Shown piece by piece: positions 17,667-26,508 of a stretch of 64,000 nucleotides of DNA. A program made the translations under genes and the position numbers. Within the stretch, counting starts at the first letter, position 1. Every line of letters starts with the position of its first letter. A model generated the notes under the pieces. The model was not told the DNA's origin, made no database searches, and saw only the letters and a program-made list of their open reading frames with translations. The DNA is from Pseudoduganella buxea (GTDB lineage: Bacteria > Pseudomonadota > Gammaproteobacteria > Burkholderiales > Burkholderiaceae_D): NCBI RefSeq assembly GCF_009720835.1, contig NZ_WNKZ01000009.1, forward strand, positions 39,883-103,882. The letters are read 5' to 3'.

Positions 17667-19037
17667 CTAGACGTGCAGCAGCAGGTGCTCGCGCTCCCAC
17701 GGGCTGATGACGGTCATGAATTCCTGGTGTTCGAGGTCCTTGATGGCAGAGTACACGTCAATGAAGCGTTCGCCCAGTACTTCGCGCAGCCGGTCCTCGC
17801 CGCGCAGGCGCTGCAGCGCCTCGGGCAGGCCTTGCGGCAGCTCGTATTCCATCTCGTAGGCGCTGCCGGTGGTGATGGCGGTCGGTTCCAGCTGTTCCGT
17901 CATGCCCAGGTAGCCGCAGGCCAGCGTGACGGCCAGCGCCAGGTAGGGATTGGCATCCGAGCCGATGATGCGGTTTTCCACGCGGCGGTCCTGCACACCC
18001 GATTCCGGCACGCGGAAGCCGACGGTACGGTTGTCCACGCCCCACTGGATATTGATCGGCGCGGCCGTGTGGCGCACCAGGCGGCGGTAGGAGTTCACGT
18101 AGGGCGCGACGATCGCCAGCGCGGCCGGCATGTAGCGCTGCAGGCCACCGATATAGTTCTTGAACAGGGGCGACGGCGAGCCGTCCTGGTTGCTGAAGAT
18201 GTTCCAGCCCGTCTTGGCATCGACCACGCTCTGATGGATGTGCATCGCCGATCCCGGCTCGCCCGCCATCGGCTTGGCCATGAAGGTGGCGTACATCTCG
18301 TGCTTCAGGGCCGCCTCGCGCAAGGTGCGCTTGAAGAAGAACACCTTGTCGGCCAGGCCGAGGGGCTCGCCGTGCAGGAAGTTGATCTCCATCTGGCCGG
18401 CGCCGATCTCGTGGATCAGGGTATCCACGTCCAGCCCCATCATGTCGCAGTAATCGTAGATGTCCTCGAACAGGGGGTCGAATTCGTTGACGGCGTCGAT
18501 ACTGTAGACCTGGCGCGACGTTTCGGCGCGGCCGCTGCGGCCCACCGGTGCGCGCAGCGGCAGGTCCGGGTCGGAGATCTTCGCCGTCAGGTAGAACTCC
18601 AGTTCCGGCGCCACCACCGGTTTCCAGCCCTTGTCAGCGTACATCTTCAGCACGCGGCGCAGCACGGAACGGGGCGCGAAATCGACCAGGCGGCCGTCGG
18701 AAAAATAGCAGTCGTGGATGACCTGGGCGGTGGGGTCGGTTGCCCACGGCACCATCGTGATGGTGGTGGGGTCGGCCTTCAGGATCATGTCGCGGTCGGT
18801 GCGGGAAATGGCCCGGTCGTAGGCCGGATCGTCGGTGGGCGAATTACCCGTGACGGTCATGCCCAGCACGGCCTCGGGGATGCGCATGCCGCGATCCTCG
18901 GTGAATTTCACACGCGGCAGGATCTTGCCGCGGGCCACGCCGGTGAGGTCGGGCACCAGGCATTCGATTTCCGTGACTCGCTTTGCATTGAGCCACTCAT
19001 CCATATCGGTATAGGTAAAATTTTCGCGAATAGCCAT
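17667..19037 (-). CDS. Glutamine-synthetase family gamma-glutamylpolyamine ligase (PuuA/SpuI-like)
   Basis: A 456-residue member of the glutamine synthetase family. The chain has the beta-grasp start IECLVPDLTGVARGKILPRVKF, the catalytic-domain ELEFYL strand, GAGQMEINFLHG and a MHIHQSV segment that corresponds to the metal-binding histidine region. The pattern matches the gamma-glutamylputrescine synthetase type rather than housekeeping GlnA. I chose ATG 19037 (MAIRENF) because GGAG lies at ideal distance; an ATG seven codons earlier has none. The enzyme would join glutamate to putrescine or a related amine. PuuD, which removes the glutamyl group later, is encoded directly upstream. Confidence 0.85.
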   Translation of the reverse strand: MAIRENFTYTDMDEWLNAKRVTEIECLVPDLTGVARGKILPRVKFTEDRGMRIPEAVLGMTVTGNSPTDDPAYDRAISRTDRDMILKADPTTITMVPWATDPTAQVIHDCYFSDGRLVDFAPRSVLRRVLKMYADKGWKPVVAPELEFYLTAKISDPDLPLRAPVGRSGRAETSRQVYSIDAVNEFDPLFEDIYDYCDMMGLDVDTLIHEIGAGQMEINFLHGEPLGLADKVFFFKRTLREAALKHEMYATFMAKPMAGEPGSAMHIHQSVVDAKTGWNIFSNQDGSPSPLFKNYIGGLQRYMPAALAIVAPYVNSYRRLVRHTAAPINIQWGVDNRTVGFRVPESGVQDRRVENRIIGSDANPYLALAVTLACGYLGMTEQLEPTAITTGSAYEMEYELPQGLPEALQRLRGEDRLREVLGERFIDVYSAIKDLEHQEFMTVISPWEREHLLLHV

Positions 19038-19157
19038 TTCTTGCTCCAAAAAAGTCATTGATCGCGGCCGTCATCACCTGCTCGGCCGCGTACCCGTGAA
19101 CTGACTCTGGCAAGAACAGCTAAGGGATACCGCCGGACGGAATGAGGAACGTCTTCA

Positions 19158-19922
19158 TCAGGCCCGCTCCTGTCGCCTTGCCTGGTATTCGCGGCACGCG
19201 TTGCCGAATGCCAGGAACATCTTCATGGAGTCGGGGTTTTCCGTGATGCGCCACTCGGGGTGCCACTGAACCGCCAGCGAGAAACCCTGTGCCGCATCGA
19301 TCGTGTAAGCCTCCACCAGCCCGTCGTGCGCCACCGCTTCCACGGTGAGGCCCTGGGCCAGCACATCGACACCCTGCCCATGCAGGGAATTGACGATGAT
19401 TTCTTCCGGATCGCCCAGCATCCGGGCGAACTTGCCGCCCGGCGTCAGCCGGATCGGGTGGGCCGGCCCGTACTGCACGTCGAGTGCATCGTCCTCGCGG
19501 TCGCGGTGATCCATCATGCCCGGCACTTCCTGCACGGCCTGGTGCAGGGTGCCGCCCAGCGCCACATTGATTTCCTGGAAGCCGCGGCAGATGCCCAGCA
19601 GGGGGATGCCCCGCTTCACGGCCGCGCGGATCAGCGGCAGGGTGGTGGCATCGCGGGCCGCATCGAGCGGCAGCGCCGGATTGTGGATCGGCTGGCCGTA
19701 CAGGTCGGAATGCACATTCGAGGCCGAGCCGGTCAGCATGACGCCATCGGCCACCGCCAGCACCGCTTCCATGTCCGTCAGCTCGGCCAGCGCGGGCAGG
19801 ATCAGCGGCATGCAACGGCCGCCCAGCACGACGGCATTGACATACTTGTTTTGCGCGGCGTGATTGGGAAAGTGACCAATCTGCCGGGTGCACGCAGGCA
19901 CGAGGACGATGGGACGGCGCAT
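19158..19922 (-). CDS. puuD: Gamma-glutamyl-gamma-aminobutyrate hydrolase (class I amidotransferase-like)
   Basis: A 254-residue class I glutamine-amidotransferase-fold hydrolase. The nucleophilic cysteine sits in GIPLLGICRGFQEIN and the His/Glu partners in QWHPEWR. The N-terminal block RRPIVLVPACTRQIG and GSASNVHSDLYGQ are typical for PuuD. It hydrolyses gamma-glutamyl-GABA to glutamate and GABA, the last step of the glutamylated putrescine pathway. The start at 19922 (MRRPIVL) matches the family; an earlier in-frame ATG would add 30 residues unlike the family. It is the first gene of the operon and is divergent from the MFS transporter gene. Confidence 0.9.
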   Translation of the reverse strand: MRRPIVLVPACTRQIGHFPNHAAQNKYVNAVVLGGRCMPLILPALAELTDMEAVLAVADGVMLTGSASNVHSDLYGQPIHNPALPLDAARDATTLPLIRAAVKRGIPLLGICRGFQEINVALGGTLHQAVQEVPGMMDHRDREDDALDVQYGPAHPIRLTPGGKFARMLGDPEEIIVNSLHGQGVDVLAQGLTVEAVAHDGLVEAYTIDAAQGFSLAVQWHPEWRITENPDSMKMFLAFGNACREYQARRQERA

Positions 19923-20053
19923 GGATGTCAGCTCTGCTTTCAAATGGCCCGACGCGAAATGCACGCTACGCTTTACGCAACCGTGTGCCGGGCAAAAGCG
20001 CCCCGGCGGCACGCAGCACGTGCTCCGCGTTCTCGAACGACCGATGACTTAAT

Positions 20054-20079
20054 TTATCACAAATTCACTTTTGTTATCA
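20054..20079. promoter_or_regulatory. Direct repeat TTATCA in divergent puuD / MFS promoter region
   Basis: The gap 19923-20147 has an AT-rich core in otherwise GC-rich DNA. Two copies of TTATCA lie at 20054-20059 and 20074-20079, exactly 20 bases apart, i.e. on one face of the helix. A shared regulator for the two divergent genes is possible. No PuuR-type consensus was seen. Confidence 0.3.
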
Positions 20080-20147
20080 TTACAGCTACGCACAATCGAA
20101 TCGCCCCCATTGACCTCCCTCACCTTCTTCACCTTCCGCGCCGCGCC

Positions 20148-21287
20148 ATGAAGGACCTGCCCTGGCGCGATTTTTCCGCCCTCGTCATCAGTATCGGCAT
20201 CGTCGGCCTCGGCCTCGGCGCCACCATTCCCCTGACCGCGCTGGCGCTGGACGGGCGTGGCGCGGGCACCTTTGTCATCGGCCTCGTCACGGCTGCCAGC
20301 GCGCTCGGCATCCTCGGCGTGGCACCCTTCGTGACGGGCTGGGTGGCCCGCTTCGGCGCGCGCGCGACGATGATGGGCGCCGTCTGCATCGCCGGCGGCG
20401 CCACGGTCGCCATGCAGCTGCACGGCGACGTCTGGCTGTGGTGCCTGTTGCGGGCCCTGTTCGGCGCCGCCATGGGGGTGCTGTTCACCATCGGCGAAGC
20501 GTGGGTCAACCGCATCGCGCCGGACCGGTCGCGCGGCAGAGTCGTCGCCCTTTACACCACCAGCTTCACCTTGTTCCAGCTGGCCGGCCCCACCCTCGTC
20601 GCCCTATTGAACGGCAAGCTGGCCTGGCCCTTTGCCGCCTGCGGCCTGCTGTTCGTGGCCGCCCTGCCCGGCCTGATGCTGCTGGACGGCACGCGCCTGC
20701 CGGCCGACGATGAAATCCACGCGCGCTGGCAGGACGTGCTGCCGCACATGCCGATGATCGCCATGGGCGCGGCCTTCTTCGCGCTGTTCGATACCTTGAT
20801 CCTTGCGCTGCTGCCGGTCTACGCGATGCGCCAGGGGATCGTGACGGAACTGGCGCTCATTTCCGCCACCGTCGTGCTGGTCGGCGACACGGCGCTGCAG
20901 TTCGCGATGGGCGCGCTGGCCGATCGTTACGGGCGCTGGCGCGTGCACGTGGGCTGCGGCGTCGCCGTCTGCCTGCTGCTGCCGCTGCTGCCGCTGGCGG
21001 CCGGCATTCCGTGGTTGTGGTGGACCCTGCTGCTGGCGCTGGGCGCGGTGGCCGGCGCCATCTACATGCTGGCCCTGGTGGCCTGCGGCGAGCGTTTCAG
21101 CGACGCCTCGCTGACCACCGCCTCGGCCATCGTCAATGCCTCCTGGGGCATCGCCAGCGCCGCCGGCCCGCTGGCCACGGGCGCGATGATGCACAGCGTC
21201 GGCATCAACGCGCTGCCGGCCGTGCTGTTCGGGATGTGCGCCCTGTTCCTGGCCAGCGCGTGGTGGGAGCGGCGCACCGTGAAATAG
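20148..21287 (+). CDS. MFS transporter, YcaD-like
   Basis: A 379-residue major facilitator with 12 predicted membrane spans. The first half shows ISIGIVGLGLGATIPLTALALDGRG, then FVTGWVARFGARATMMG (the loop 2-3 signature region) and LLRALFGAAMGVLFTIGEAWVN, which is characteristic of the YcaD/YfkF type group. Substrate unknown. The ATG at 20148 starts directly with the hydrophobic first span; there is no clear ribosome-binding site. It is divergent from puuD, so it could export or import an amine related to that pathway. The stop codon runs straight into a palindromic repeat that probably ends the transcript. Confidence 0.8.
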   Translation: MKDLPWRDFSALVISIGIVGLGLGATIPLTALALDGRGAGTFVIGLVTAASALGILGVAPFVTGWVARFGARATMMGAVCIAGGATVAMQLHGDVWLWCLLRALFGAAMGVLFTIGEAWVNRIAPDRSRGRVVALYTTSFTLFQLAGPTLVALLNGKLAWPFAACGLLFVAALPGLMLLDGTRLPADDEIHARWQDVLPHMPMIAMGAAFFALFDTLILALLPVYAMRQGIVTELALISATVVLVGDTALQFAMGALADRYGRWRVHVGCGVAVCLLLPLLPLAAGIPWLWWTLLLALGAVAGAIYMLALVACGERFSDASLTTASAIVNASWGIASAAGPLATGAMMHSVGINALPAVLFGMCALFLASAWWERRTVK

Positions 21288-21327
21288 TTGCCGCAAAAAT
21301 GGGGACAGACCCCATTTTTCGAGCAAC
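21287..21327. repeat. Palindromic intergenic repeat, copy 2
   Basis: Outer arms GTTGC and GCAAC enclose AAAAATGGGG-N5-CCCCATTTTT. It begins on the last base of the MFS stop codon and ends before the converging histidine kinase gene. It can serve as a terminator for both directions. The same element is found at 31.3 kb and twice at 48.3 kb. Confidence 0.85.
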
Positions 21328-21345
21328 TTTATCGAACGCGCGGCG

Positions 21346-22821
21346 TCAGCCCGGGTTGAACAAGCCGCCCGGCAGCACGATCGTCGCCTGGAAGCCGCCA
21401 TCTGGCGCATTGGCCAGCAGCAGCTCGCCGCCGTGGGCCTGCACGATGCCGCGCGCGATACTGAGGCCCAGGCCCATGCCGCCGCTGTTCCTGCTGCGGC
21501 CGTGTTCGAGACGCACATACGGCTGGCCCAGGCCGGCCAGGGCTTCCTCGGGCACGCCGGGGCCGTGGTCGCGCACGACGATTTCGATATTGCCGGCGTT
21601 TTCGCCCACCGCCAGCTCGACCCGCGCGCCGTAGTAGAGGGCGTTGTTGAGGAGGTTGCCGATGGCACGCTTCAACGCCAGCGGCTTGGCCGTGACCATC
21701 TGGCCGGAAGCGGTGAACGACACTTCGTGGCCGGCCAGCTGGGCGTCGCGCACCATCCGGCCCAGCAGCGCGTCGAGCCGCACCTCGGTGGCGTTCTCGT
21801 GGATGTCGCTGTCCTTCACCGTCTGCAATGCGCCCTTGACCATCATGTCCAGCTCATCGAGGTCGTCGTGGAATTCGTCGCGCATCGCTTCCTCGTCGAG
21901 CAGCTCGGTGCGCAGCTTCAGGCGCATGATGGGCGTGCGCAGGTCGTGCGAGATCGACACGAACAGGCGCTCGCGGTCTTCCATGTAGCGCTGGATGCGC
22001 TTGCGCATGTCCTCGAAGGCGCGCGCCGTCGTGACGAATTCGCGGCTGCCCGTCTCCGGCAGCGCGGGCGGGTTCTCGCCCTTGCCGAAGGCCGTCGCCG
22101 CCTCCGACAGCGCGGCCAGCGGGCGTATGATCCAGCGCACCACGAGGATCGACACCAGCAGCACCGCCGCCAGCGACAGGGCCTGCAGCAGCAGCCGGTC
22201 GCGCGTCAGCGGATTGCCCGTTTCGAGGAAATACGGGTTCGGCATCAGGGTGGCCAGGTACATCCACGTGCCCGGTTCCAGCTCGACCTGGATCAGCAGC
22301 ACCGGCGCCGGTTTCGGCAGCATGATGTGCTGGGTCCACGTCTCCGGCATCTCAGCCAGCAGGATGCCCTCGTCGTCCACCGGCAGCCGGTCCGGCCACG
22401 CGAACGCGATCTGCAGCTTGCGCGCGTTGGGCAGGTCTTCCTTCAACGTGGCCCGCACCTGCGCGAGCGCCGTGTCGGTCAGCTCCTGGCCGCCCAGCGA
22501 ACGCACCGGCACCGGCGCACGGTTGATATTGACGAGAAAGCGCGTGCCGCCCATCTCGCGGAACTGCTGGATGATCAGGGGCCGGTAGTTCGGCGGCAGG
22601 CTGAGGAAAAATCGCACGGCGCTGGACGCACTGTGCGCCAGGTGCTGCGCGGCCGTGCGAACTTCCTCGCGCGCCTCGGCGCGACGTTGCGCGGCCCAGA
22701 TGATGTTCCCGGCCAGTTGCGTCAGCAGCACGCCGATCACCATGACGAGGGTCAGCCTGCCTTGCAGCGACGACGGCAGGATGTGCCCGGGCAGCCGCAG
22801 CCGCCGCAGCCTGTCAAGCAT
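21346..22821 (-). CDS. Sensor histidine kinase
   Basis: A 491-residue membrane histidine kinase. Two membrane spans (about residues 23-44 and 209-231) enclose a periplasmic sensor region of some 160 residues. A HAMP-like linker follows, then the phospho-acceptor His292 in SISHDLRTPIMR, the N box IGNLLNNALYYG, the G1 box VRDHGPGVPEEAL and the G2 box GMGLGLSIA. The layout is EnvZ-like. The gene overlaps the response regulator gene by 8 bases. Gene order resembles GltR-GtrS of Pseudomonas, which controls glucose uptake genes, and a porin plus sugar ABC transporter lie next door. Confidence 0.9.
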   Translation of the reverse strand: MLDRLRRLRLPGHILPSSLQGRLTLVMVIGVLLTQLAGNIIWAAQRRAEAREEVRTAAQHLAHSASSAVRFFLSLPPNYRPLIIQQFREMGGTRFLVNINRAPVPVRSLGGQELTDTALAQVRATLKEDLPNARKLQIAFAWPDRLPVDDEGILLAEMPETWTQHIMLPKPAPVLLIQVELEPGTWMYLATLMPNPYFLETGNPLTRDRLLLQALSLAAVLLVSILVVRWIIRPLAALSEAATAFGKGENPPALPETGSREFVTTARAFEDMRKRIQRYMEDRERLFVSISHDLRTPIMRLKLRTELLDEEAMRDEFHDDLDELDMMVKGALQTVKDSDIHENATEVRLDALLGRMVRDAQLAGHEVSFTASGQMVTAKPLALKRAIGNLLNNALYYGARVELAVGENAGNIEIVVRDHGPGVPEEALAGLGQPYVRLEHGRSRNSGGMGLGLSIARGIVQAHGGELLLANAPDGGFQATIVLPGGLFNPG

Positions 22822-23524
22822 GGGAAGTCGTCACGTCCGCCGAGAACACGTAGCCGACGCCGCGCACCGTCTTGATCAACAGGGGATTGCCGCCGCCGTC
22901 GTTCAGGCGCAGGCGCAGGCGGCTGATCTGCACGTCCAGGAAGCGGTCCATCGGTCCCGCGCCGCGTCCGCGCGTGCCTTCGCACAGGGCGCTGCGGTCC
23001 AGGATCGTGCCGGCATGCTCGACGAAGTATTTCAGCAGCTGGAAGTCCAGCCCCGTCAGCGGCACGGGGGCGCCAGCGGGGTCGGTGACGGTACGCGCCA
23101 CCGTGTCGAGCGTGAAGCCGACAAAGTGGAAGTAGCGCGGCGCGGCCGTGTTGTCCATCCCGGTGCGGCGGTGGATGGCCTTGATGCGCGCCACCAGCTC
23201 GCGCGGGCTGTAGGGCTTGGAGACATAGTCGTCCGCGCCCAGTTCCAGGCCCACCACGCGGTCGGTCTCGTCGGAACTGGCCGTCAGCATGATGATGGGG
23301 ACGTTCGAGCGCTGGCGCACCGTGCGGCACAGCGCGAAGCCGTCCGTATCGGGCAGCATGACGTCCAGGATCACCAGCGACAGCTCGTCCGCACTGCGGT
23401 TGAACTCGGCCAGGAAGGTGGCACCGTCGTGCGCCAGGTCGACGGCATACTGGTTCTTCTCCAGGTAGGTCTTCAGCAGGGTCCGGGTTTTCTGGTCGTC
23501 GTCGACGATTAATATCCTGCGCAT
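22814..23524 (-). CDS. OmpR-family response regulator
   Basis: A 236-residue response regulator. The receiver domain (1-115) has the acidic pocket at VDDD, the phospho-acceptor Asp54 in VILDVMLPDTDG, and Lys103 in VSKPYSP. A winged-helix DNA-binding domain follows (about 140-232), with ALCEGTRGRGAGPMDRFLDVQISRLR and IKTVRGVGYVF. It probably controls the sugar uptake genes divergent from its own operon. It is the second gene of the operon, after the periplasmic binding protein gene, and is followed without a gap by the histidine kinase. OmpR-type regulators bind direct repeats; a candidate lies at 24976-24992. Confidence 0.9.
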   Translation of the reverse strand: MRRILIVDDDQKTRTLLKTYLEKNQYAVDLAHDGATFLAEFNRSADELSLVILDVMLPDTDGFALCRTVRQRSNVPIIMLTASSDETDRVVGLELGADDYVSKPYSPRELVARIKAIHRRTGMDNTAAPRYFHFVGFTLDTVARTVTDPAGAPVPLTGLDFQLLKYFVEHAGTILDRSALCEGTRGRGAGPMDRFLDVQISRLRLRLNDGGGNPLLIKTVRGVGYVFSADVTTSHA

Positions 23525-23541
23525 GGTAATACTGAACTCAC

Positions 23542-23586
23542 TTATCTGGCTTGTTTGGCTTGTTTGGCTTACTTGGCTTATTTGGT
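23542..23586. repeat. Five tandem 9-bp units between binding-protein and regulator genes
   Basis: Units TTATCTGGC, TTGTTTGGC, TTGTTTGGC, TTACTTGGC and TTATTTGGT follow each other without interruption. The last unit contains the stop codon of the binding-protein gene (minus strand). The tract therefore fills almost the whole space between that stop and the response regulator start. Confidence 0.85.
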
Positions 23587-24831
23587 CTTCGTGAAGGTGC
23601 TGGCAATGGTGCCCAGCCGGCGCTGGGCATCGGCCACCGTCACGCTGTCGTCGAGGAAGAAGCGGTGGACCTCGGCCACGATGGCATCGCGCACGATCTC
23701 GTCGGTGGCCATGCGGTGCACCAGGCTCGGTACCTGCGCCTCGGCGCTGCTGGCGAACAGCTTCCACGAAGCGCGCGCGCAGGCATCCATTTTCGCCAGG
23801 GCCGGATTGCGCAGCACGGGAATCGAACCCTTGATGTGATTGTAGTCCGCCTGCACCGCCGGCGACAGGGCCAGCGCCGCCAGCTTTTCCTGGGCCGGGC
23901 GCAGCTCCGGGTGCGTGCCCAGCATGCTGAGCGTGTCGATGTTGTACAGGTGGTAGCGCGCCGTGCCGGGCGAGGCCGCGCAGCCGAAGTCCTCGTCCAC
24001 CGCCAGGCCGCGCACTACCAGCTCGCCCTTGGCCCAGTCGCCCATCACCATCATCGCGGCGCGGTTCTCGGCCACCTCGCGCACGCTGCCCTCCCACCGG
24101 CGTTCCTGGATCGGGCTGCCCATCCACCGCTTGGTGGAGCGCAGCCGCGCCAGCGCCGCGGCCAAGCGCGGGTCCGCGTAGGCCGCCGCGCTGCGCTTCT
24201 GGAACAGGTTGCGGTACAGGTCCACGCCTTCGGCCAGCACCAGCGTCTCGAACAAGGTGGCGACCTGCCACGGCTCGCTGCTCTGTGCCAGCGGCACGAT
24301 GCCGGCCTGCTGCAGCCTGGCGGCGACGCGCTCGAATTCCTGCCACGTGGTGGGCACCGGCTGGCCCACGCGCGCCAGCAGCTTGCGATTGTAGAACAGC
24401 GTGTTGATGCGGTGGATGCCCAGCGGCGCGGCGTAGACGTGGCCGTCGTACTGGATGGTGCTGGCCACGGTGGGCAGCAGCAGCTTGTTCCAGTGGCCGG
24501 CGGCGGCTACGGTGTCCAGTTCCAGCAGCAGGTTCAGGCGCGCCCAGTCGCGGATCACGATGCCGTTCAGTTGCGCCACTTCCGGCGCATCCTTGGCCAG
24601 CATGCGGCTGCGCAGCACGATGCCGGCGCCCACGCCCGAGCCGCTGGGGATCATGCCGTCGCGCCAACCGATGTCCTGTTCGCCCAGGCGCTGCGCGATC
24701 AGGTCGACCGCCTTGCGTTCGCTGGTGGACTTCCACCAATGCAGCACCTGCAGCGACTGCTCGCGCGCCATCGCCGCCCCGCCGCAGCAGACAGTGAGGC
24801 ACAGGGCCGCCAAGGCCTTGCGCAAGGGCAT
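23578..24831 (-). CDS. Periplasmic sugar-binding protein encoded with the two-component system
   Basis: A 417-residue extracellular solute-binding protein of family 1, with a signal peptide (about 1-24, ending AAMA). It starts LQVLHWWKSTSERKA and has HIKGSIPVLRNPALAKMDAC near the end. It is clearly related along its length to the binding protein at 26.5 kb (shared W-x-S patterns, MGDWAKGE, KGSIPV, VPSLVH/AHGMA). I chose ATG 24831 because AAGGAG lies 9 bases before it; ATG 24849 is possible. It has no permease of its own and is the first gene of an operon with the response regulator and kinase. I infer a role in sugar sensing for the kinase, or a second ligand feed for the transporter across the divergent promoter. 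Confidence 0.82.
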   Translation of the reverse strand: MPLRKALAALCLTVCCGGAAMAREQSLQVLHWWKSTSERKAVDLIAQRLGEQDIGWRDGMIPSGSGVGAGIVLRSRMLAKDAPEVAQLNGIVIRDWARLNLLLELDTVAAAGHWNKLLLPTVASTIQYDGHVYAAPLGIHRINTLFYNRKLLARVGQPVPTTWQEFERVAARLQQAGIVPLAQSSEPWQVATLFETLVLAEGVDLYRNLFQKRSAAAYADPRLAAALARLRSTKRWMGSPIQERRWEGSVREVAENRAAMMVMGDWAKGELVVRGLAVDEDFGCAASPGTARYHLYNIDTLSMLGTHPELRPAQEKLAALALSPAVQADYNHIKGSIPVLRNPALAKMDACARASWKLFASSAEAQVPSLVHRMATDEIVRDAIVAEVHRFFLDDSVTVADAQRRLGTIASTFTKTK

Positions 24832-25193
24832 GTGTTTGGTCTCCTTCATCGCTCCGGGCCGCCTGCTGGGGCAGCTTATAGTTTGAACAACGTGTGCCGA
24901 GTGTGGACTATAACCCAAAGTTTTCGTTAAACGCAGGTAACTATTCGACACATTTTGAAAGGAAACGTCAGGAATTGTTGCGAAATGTTGCGGCGCGCGC
25001 AGCCATATCACTTTGGCATGTAAGTTTATGTGAGCAAACTTCACGCGTGACGATTAAAAAAACCATAATAATCATGCACTTAAATCGACGCAACGGGTCT
25101 TGACGAGCCCGGTGGTATCACAATTTGGCCGATGTTAATGTCCGCTCCGGCAGCACAAACCAATAACTAAACAAACTAAACACCGGAGACAGC
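24832..25193. promoter_or_regulatory. Divergent regulatory region, binding protein/TCS versus porin/ABC transporter
   Basis: This 362-base gene-free stretch is AT-rich compared with its surroundings. It contains the direct repeat TGTTGCG-N3-TGTTGCG (24976-24992, 10-base period), the spacing OmpR-family regulators prefer. TTGACG at 25100-25105 could be a -35 element for the porin, but no good -10 follows. No small gene was recognised here. Confidence 0.4.
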
Positions 25194-26465
25194 ATGATCA
25201 AACAGTTCGCCCTCAAACCCCTTGGCGCGTCCCTGGCCCTCGTATTGGCGTGTGGTTCGGCCGTTGCCGCCGAACGCGACGTGGAAGGCTTCCATGGCTA
25301 CGTGCGCGCCGGCGTCGGCAACAGCAACCACGGCGGTTCGCAAAGCTGCTACGGCCTGGGCGGCGTCTCGATGACCTACCGCCTCGGTAACGAATGCGAC
25401 AGCTTCACGGAACTGGGCTACACGAAGGAAGTGGCAAAGGCCGACAACGGCGTCAGTTTCGTCGCCACCGTCTGGGCCACGGCCTACAAGAACAGCTCCG
25501 ACTTCGGCGACGCCGACCTGGAAGTGACGAAGGCCTATGTGGAAGCGCGCAACCTGCCCTTCCTGAAGGGCGGCACGGCCTGGGCCGGCAAGCGCCACTA
25601 CCTGCGTCCCGACATCCATATCCTGGATCTGCAGTACATCAACATGAACGGCACCGGCGCCGGTATCGACCGGTTCCCGCTGGGCCCGGGCAAGATCAGC
25701 TACGCCTTCTTCAAGGACAACGATCTGAATAACACCGACCCCGTGACGGGCCGCGTGACCGATTCGACCTCCGCCACGCGCCAGAACATCCTGTACGAAG
25801 ACCTGCCGGTCAACACCAACGGCACCATCGACCTGGCCGCATCGATCATCACGGCCGAGGGCCAGGACAAGACCACCCACGACGGCTGGCAGCTGTCGAT
25901 GTTCCACCACCAAAAAAACCTGCCGGGCAACGGCACCAACAAGTTCGGCCTGCAGTACGGCGTGGGGCCCGGCACCGGCATCGGCGGCGCCTGCTGCTCG
26001 CGCATGGGCCCTTCGGGCAGCACGCTGCTGGGATCGGACTACACCCGCGTGCGCGTCTTCGACGAAATTTTCCTGCAGCCGACGCGCGACTTCGGCGTCT
26101 CCCTCGTCGCCTTGTACCAGCGCGACAAGAACGGCGCCAACGGCTCGACCACCTGGGCCACCATCGGCGGCCGTCCATCGTATGCCTTCACCGACAACTT
26201 CAAGCTGCAGGGCGAACTGGGCGTGAGCACGCTGAAGTCCGACTCTACGCCGGGCACGGCACGCCTGACCAAGCTGACCATCGCGCCGACGATCGCCCTG
26301 TCGCGCGATTTCTGGTCGCGCCCCGAGCTGCGCCTGTTCGCCACCTACGGCAAATGGAATGACGCCGCCATCCCTGCGCTGAACGCCTTCAACAATTCCG
26401 GCGCCGTGTACGGCAACGACACCAGCGGCTTCTCCTACGGCGTCCAACTGGAAGCGTGGTGGTAA
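25194..26465 (+). CDS. LamB-type carbohydrate porin
   Basis: A 423-residue outer membrane porin of the maltoporin (LamB) family. A signal peptide (about 1-26, ending AVAA) is followed by VEGFHGYVRAGVGNS, the conserved first strand. Further landmarks are GLGGVSMTYRLGNECDSFTELGY, WAGKRHYLRPDIHILD (highly typical of LamB) and the C-terminal GFSYGVQLEAWW. A Cys pair (GGACCSRMG) in a mid-barrel loop is unusual. It would let sugars or oligosaccharides through the outer membrane for the ABC transporter encoded directly downstream, starting 43 bases later. It is divergent from the binding protein/two-component operon. Confidence 0.88.
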   Translation: MIKQFALKPLGASLALVLACGSAVAAERDVEGFHGYVRAGVGNSNHGGSQSCYGLGGVSMTYRLGNECDSFTELGYTKEVAKADNGVSFVATVWATAYKNSSDFGDADLEVTKAYVEARNLPFLKGGTAWAGKRHYLRPDIHILDLQYINMNGTGAGIDRFPLGPGKISYAFFKDNDLNNTDPVTGRVTDSTSATRQNILYEDLPVNTNGTIDLAASIITAEGQDKTTHDGWQLSMFHHQKNLPGNGTNKFGLQYGVGPGTGIGGACCSRMGPSGSTLLGSDYTRVRVFDEIFLQPTRDFGVSLVALYQRDKNGANGSTTWATIGGRPSYAFTDNFKLQGELGVSTLKSDSTPGTARLTKLTIAPTIALSRDFWSRPELRLFATYGKWNDAAIPALNAFNNSGAVYGNDTSGFSYGVQLEAWW

Positions 26466-26508
26466 CAGCAAGGCCGCAGCACCACCGAACAACACAAGGA
26501 GACAAGAC

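Noticed and set aside
23524..24802. A fusion of the binding protein and response regulator
   Set aside because: A long open frame joins the region, but the binding protein is in a different frame from the regulator, has its own stop, and the regulator has its own conserved start.
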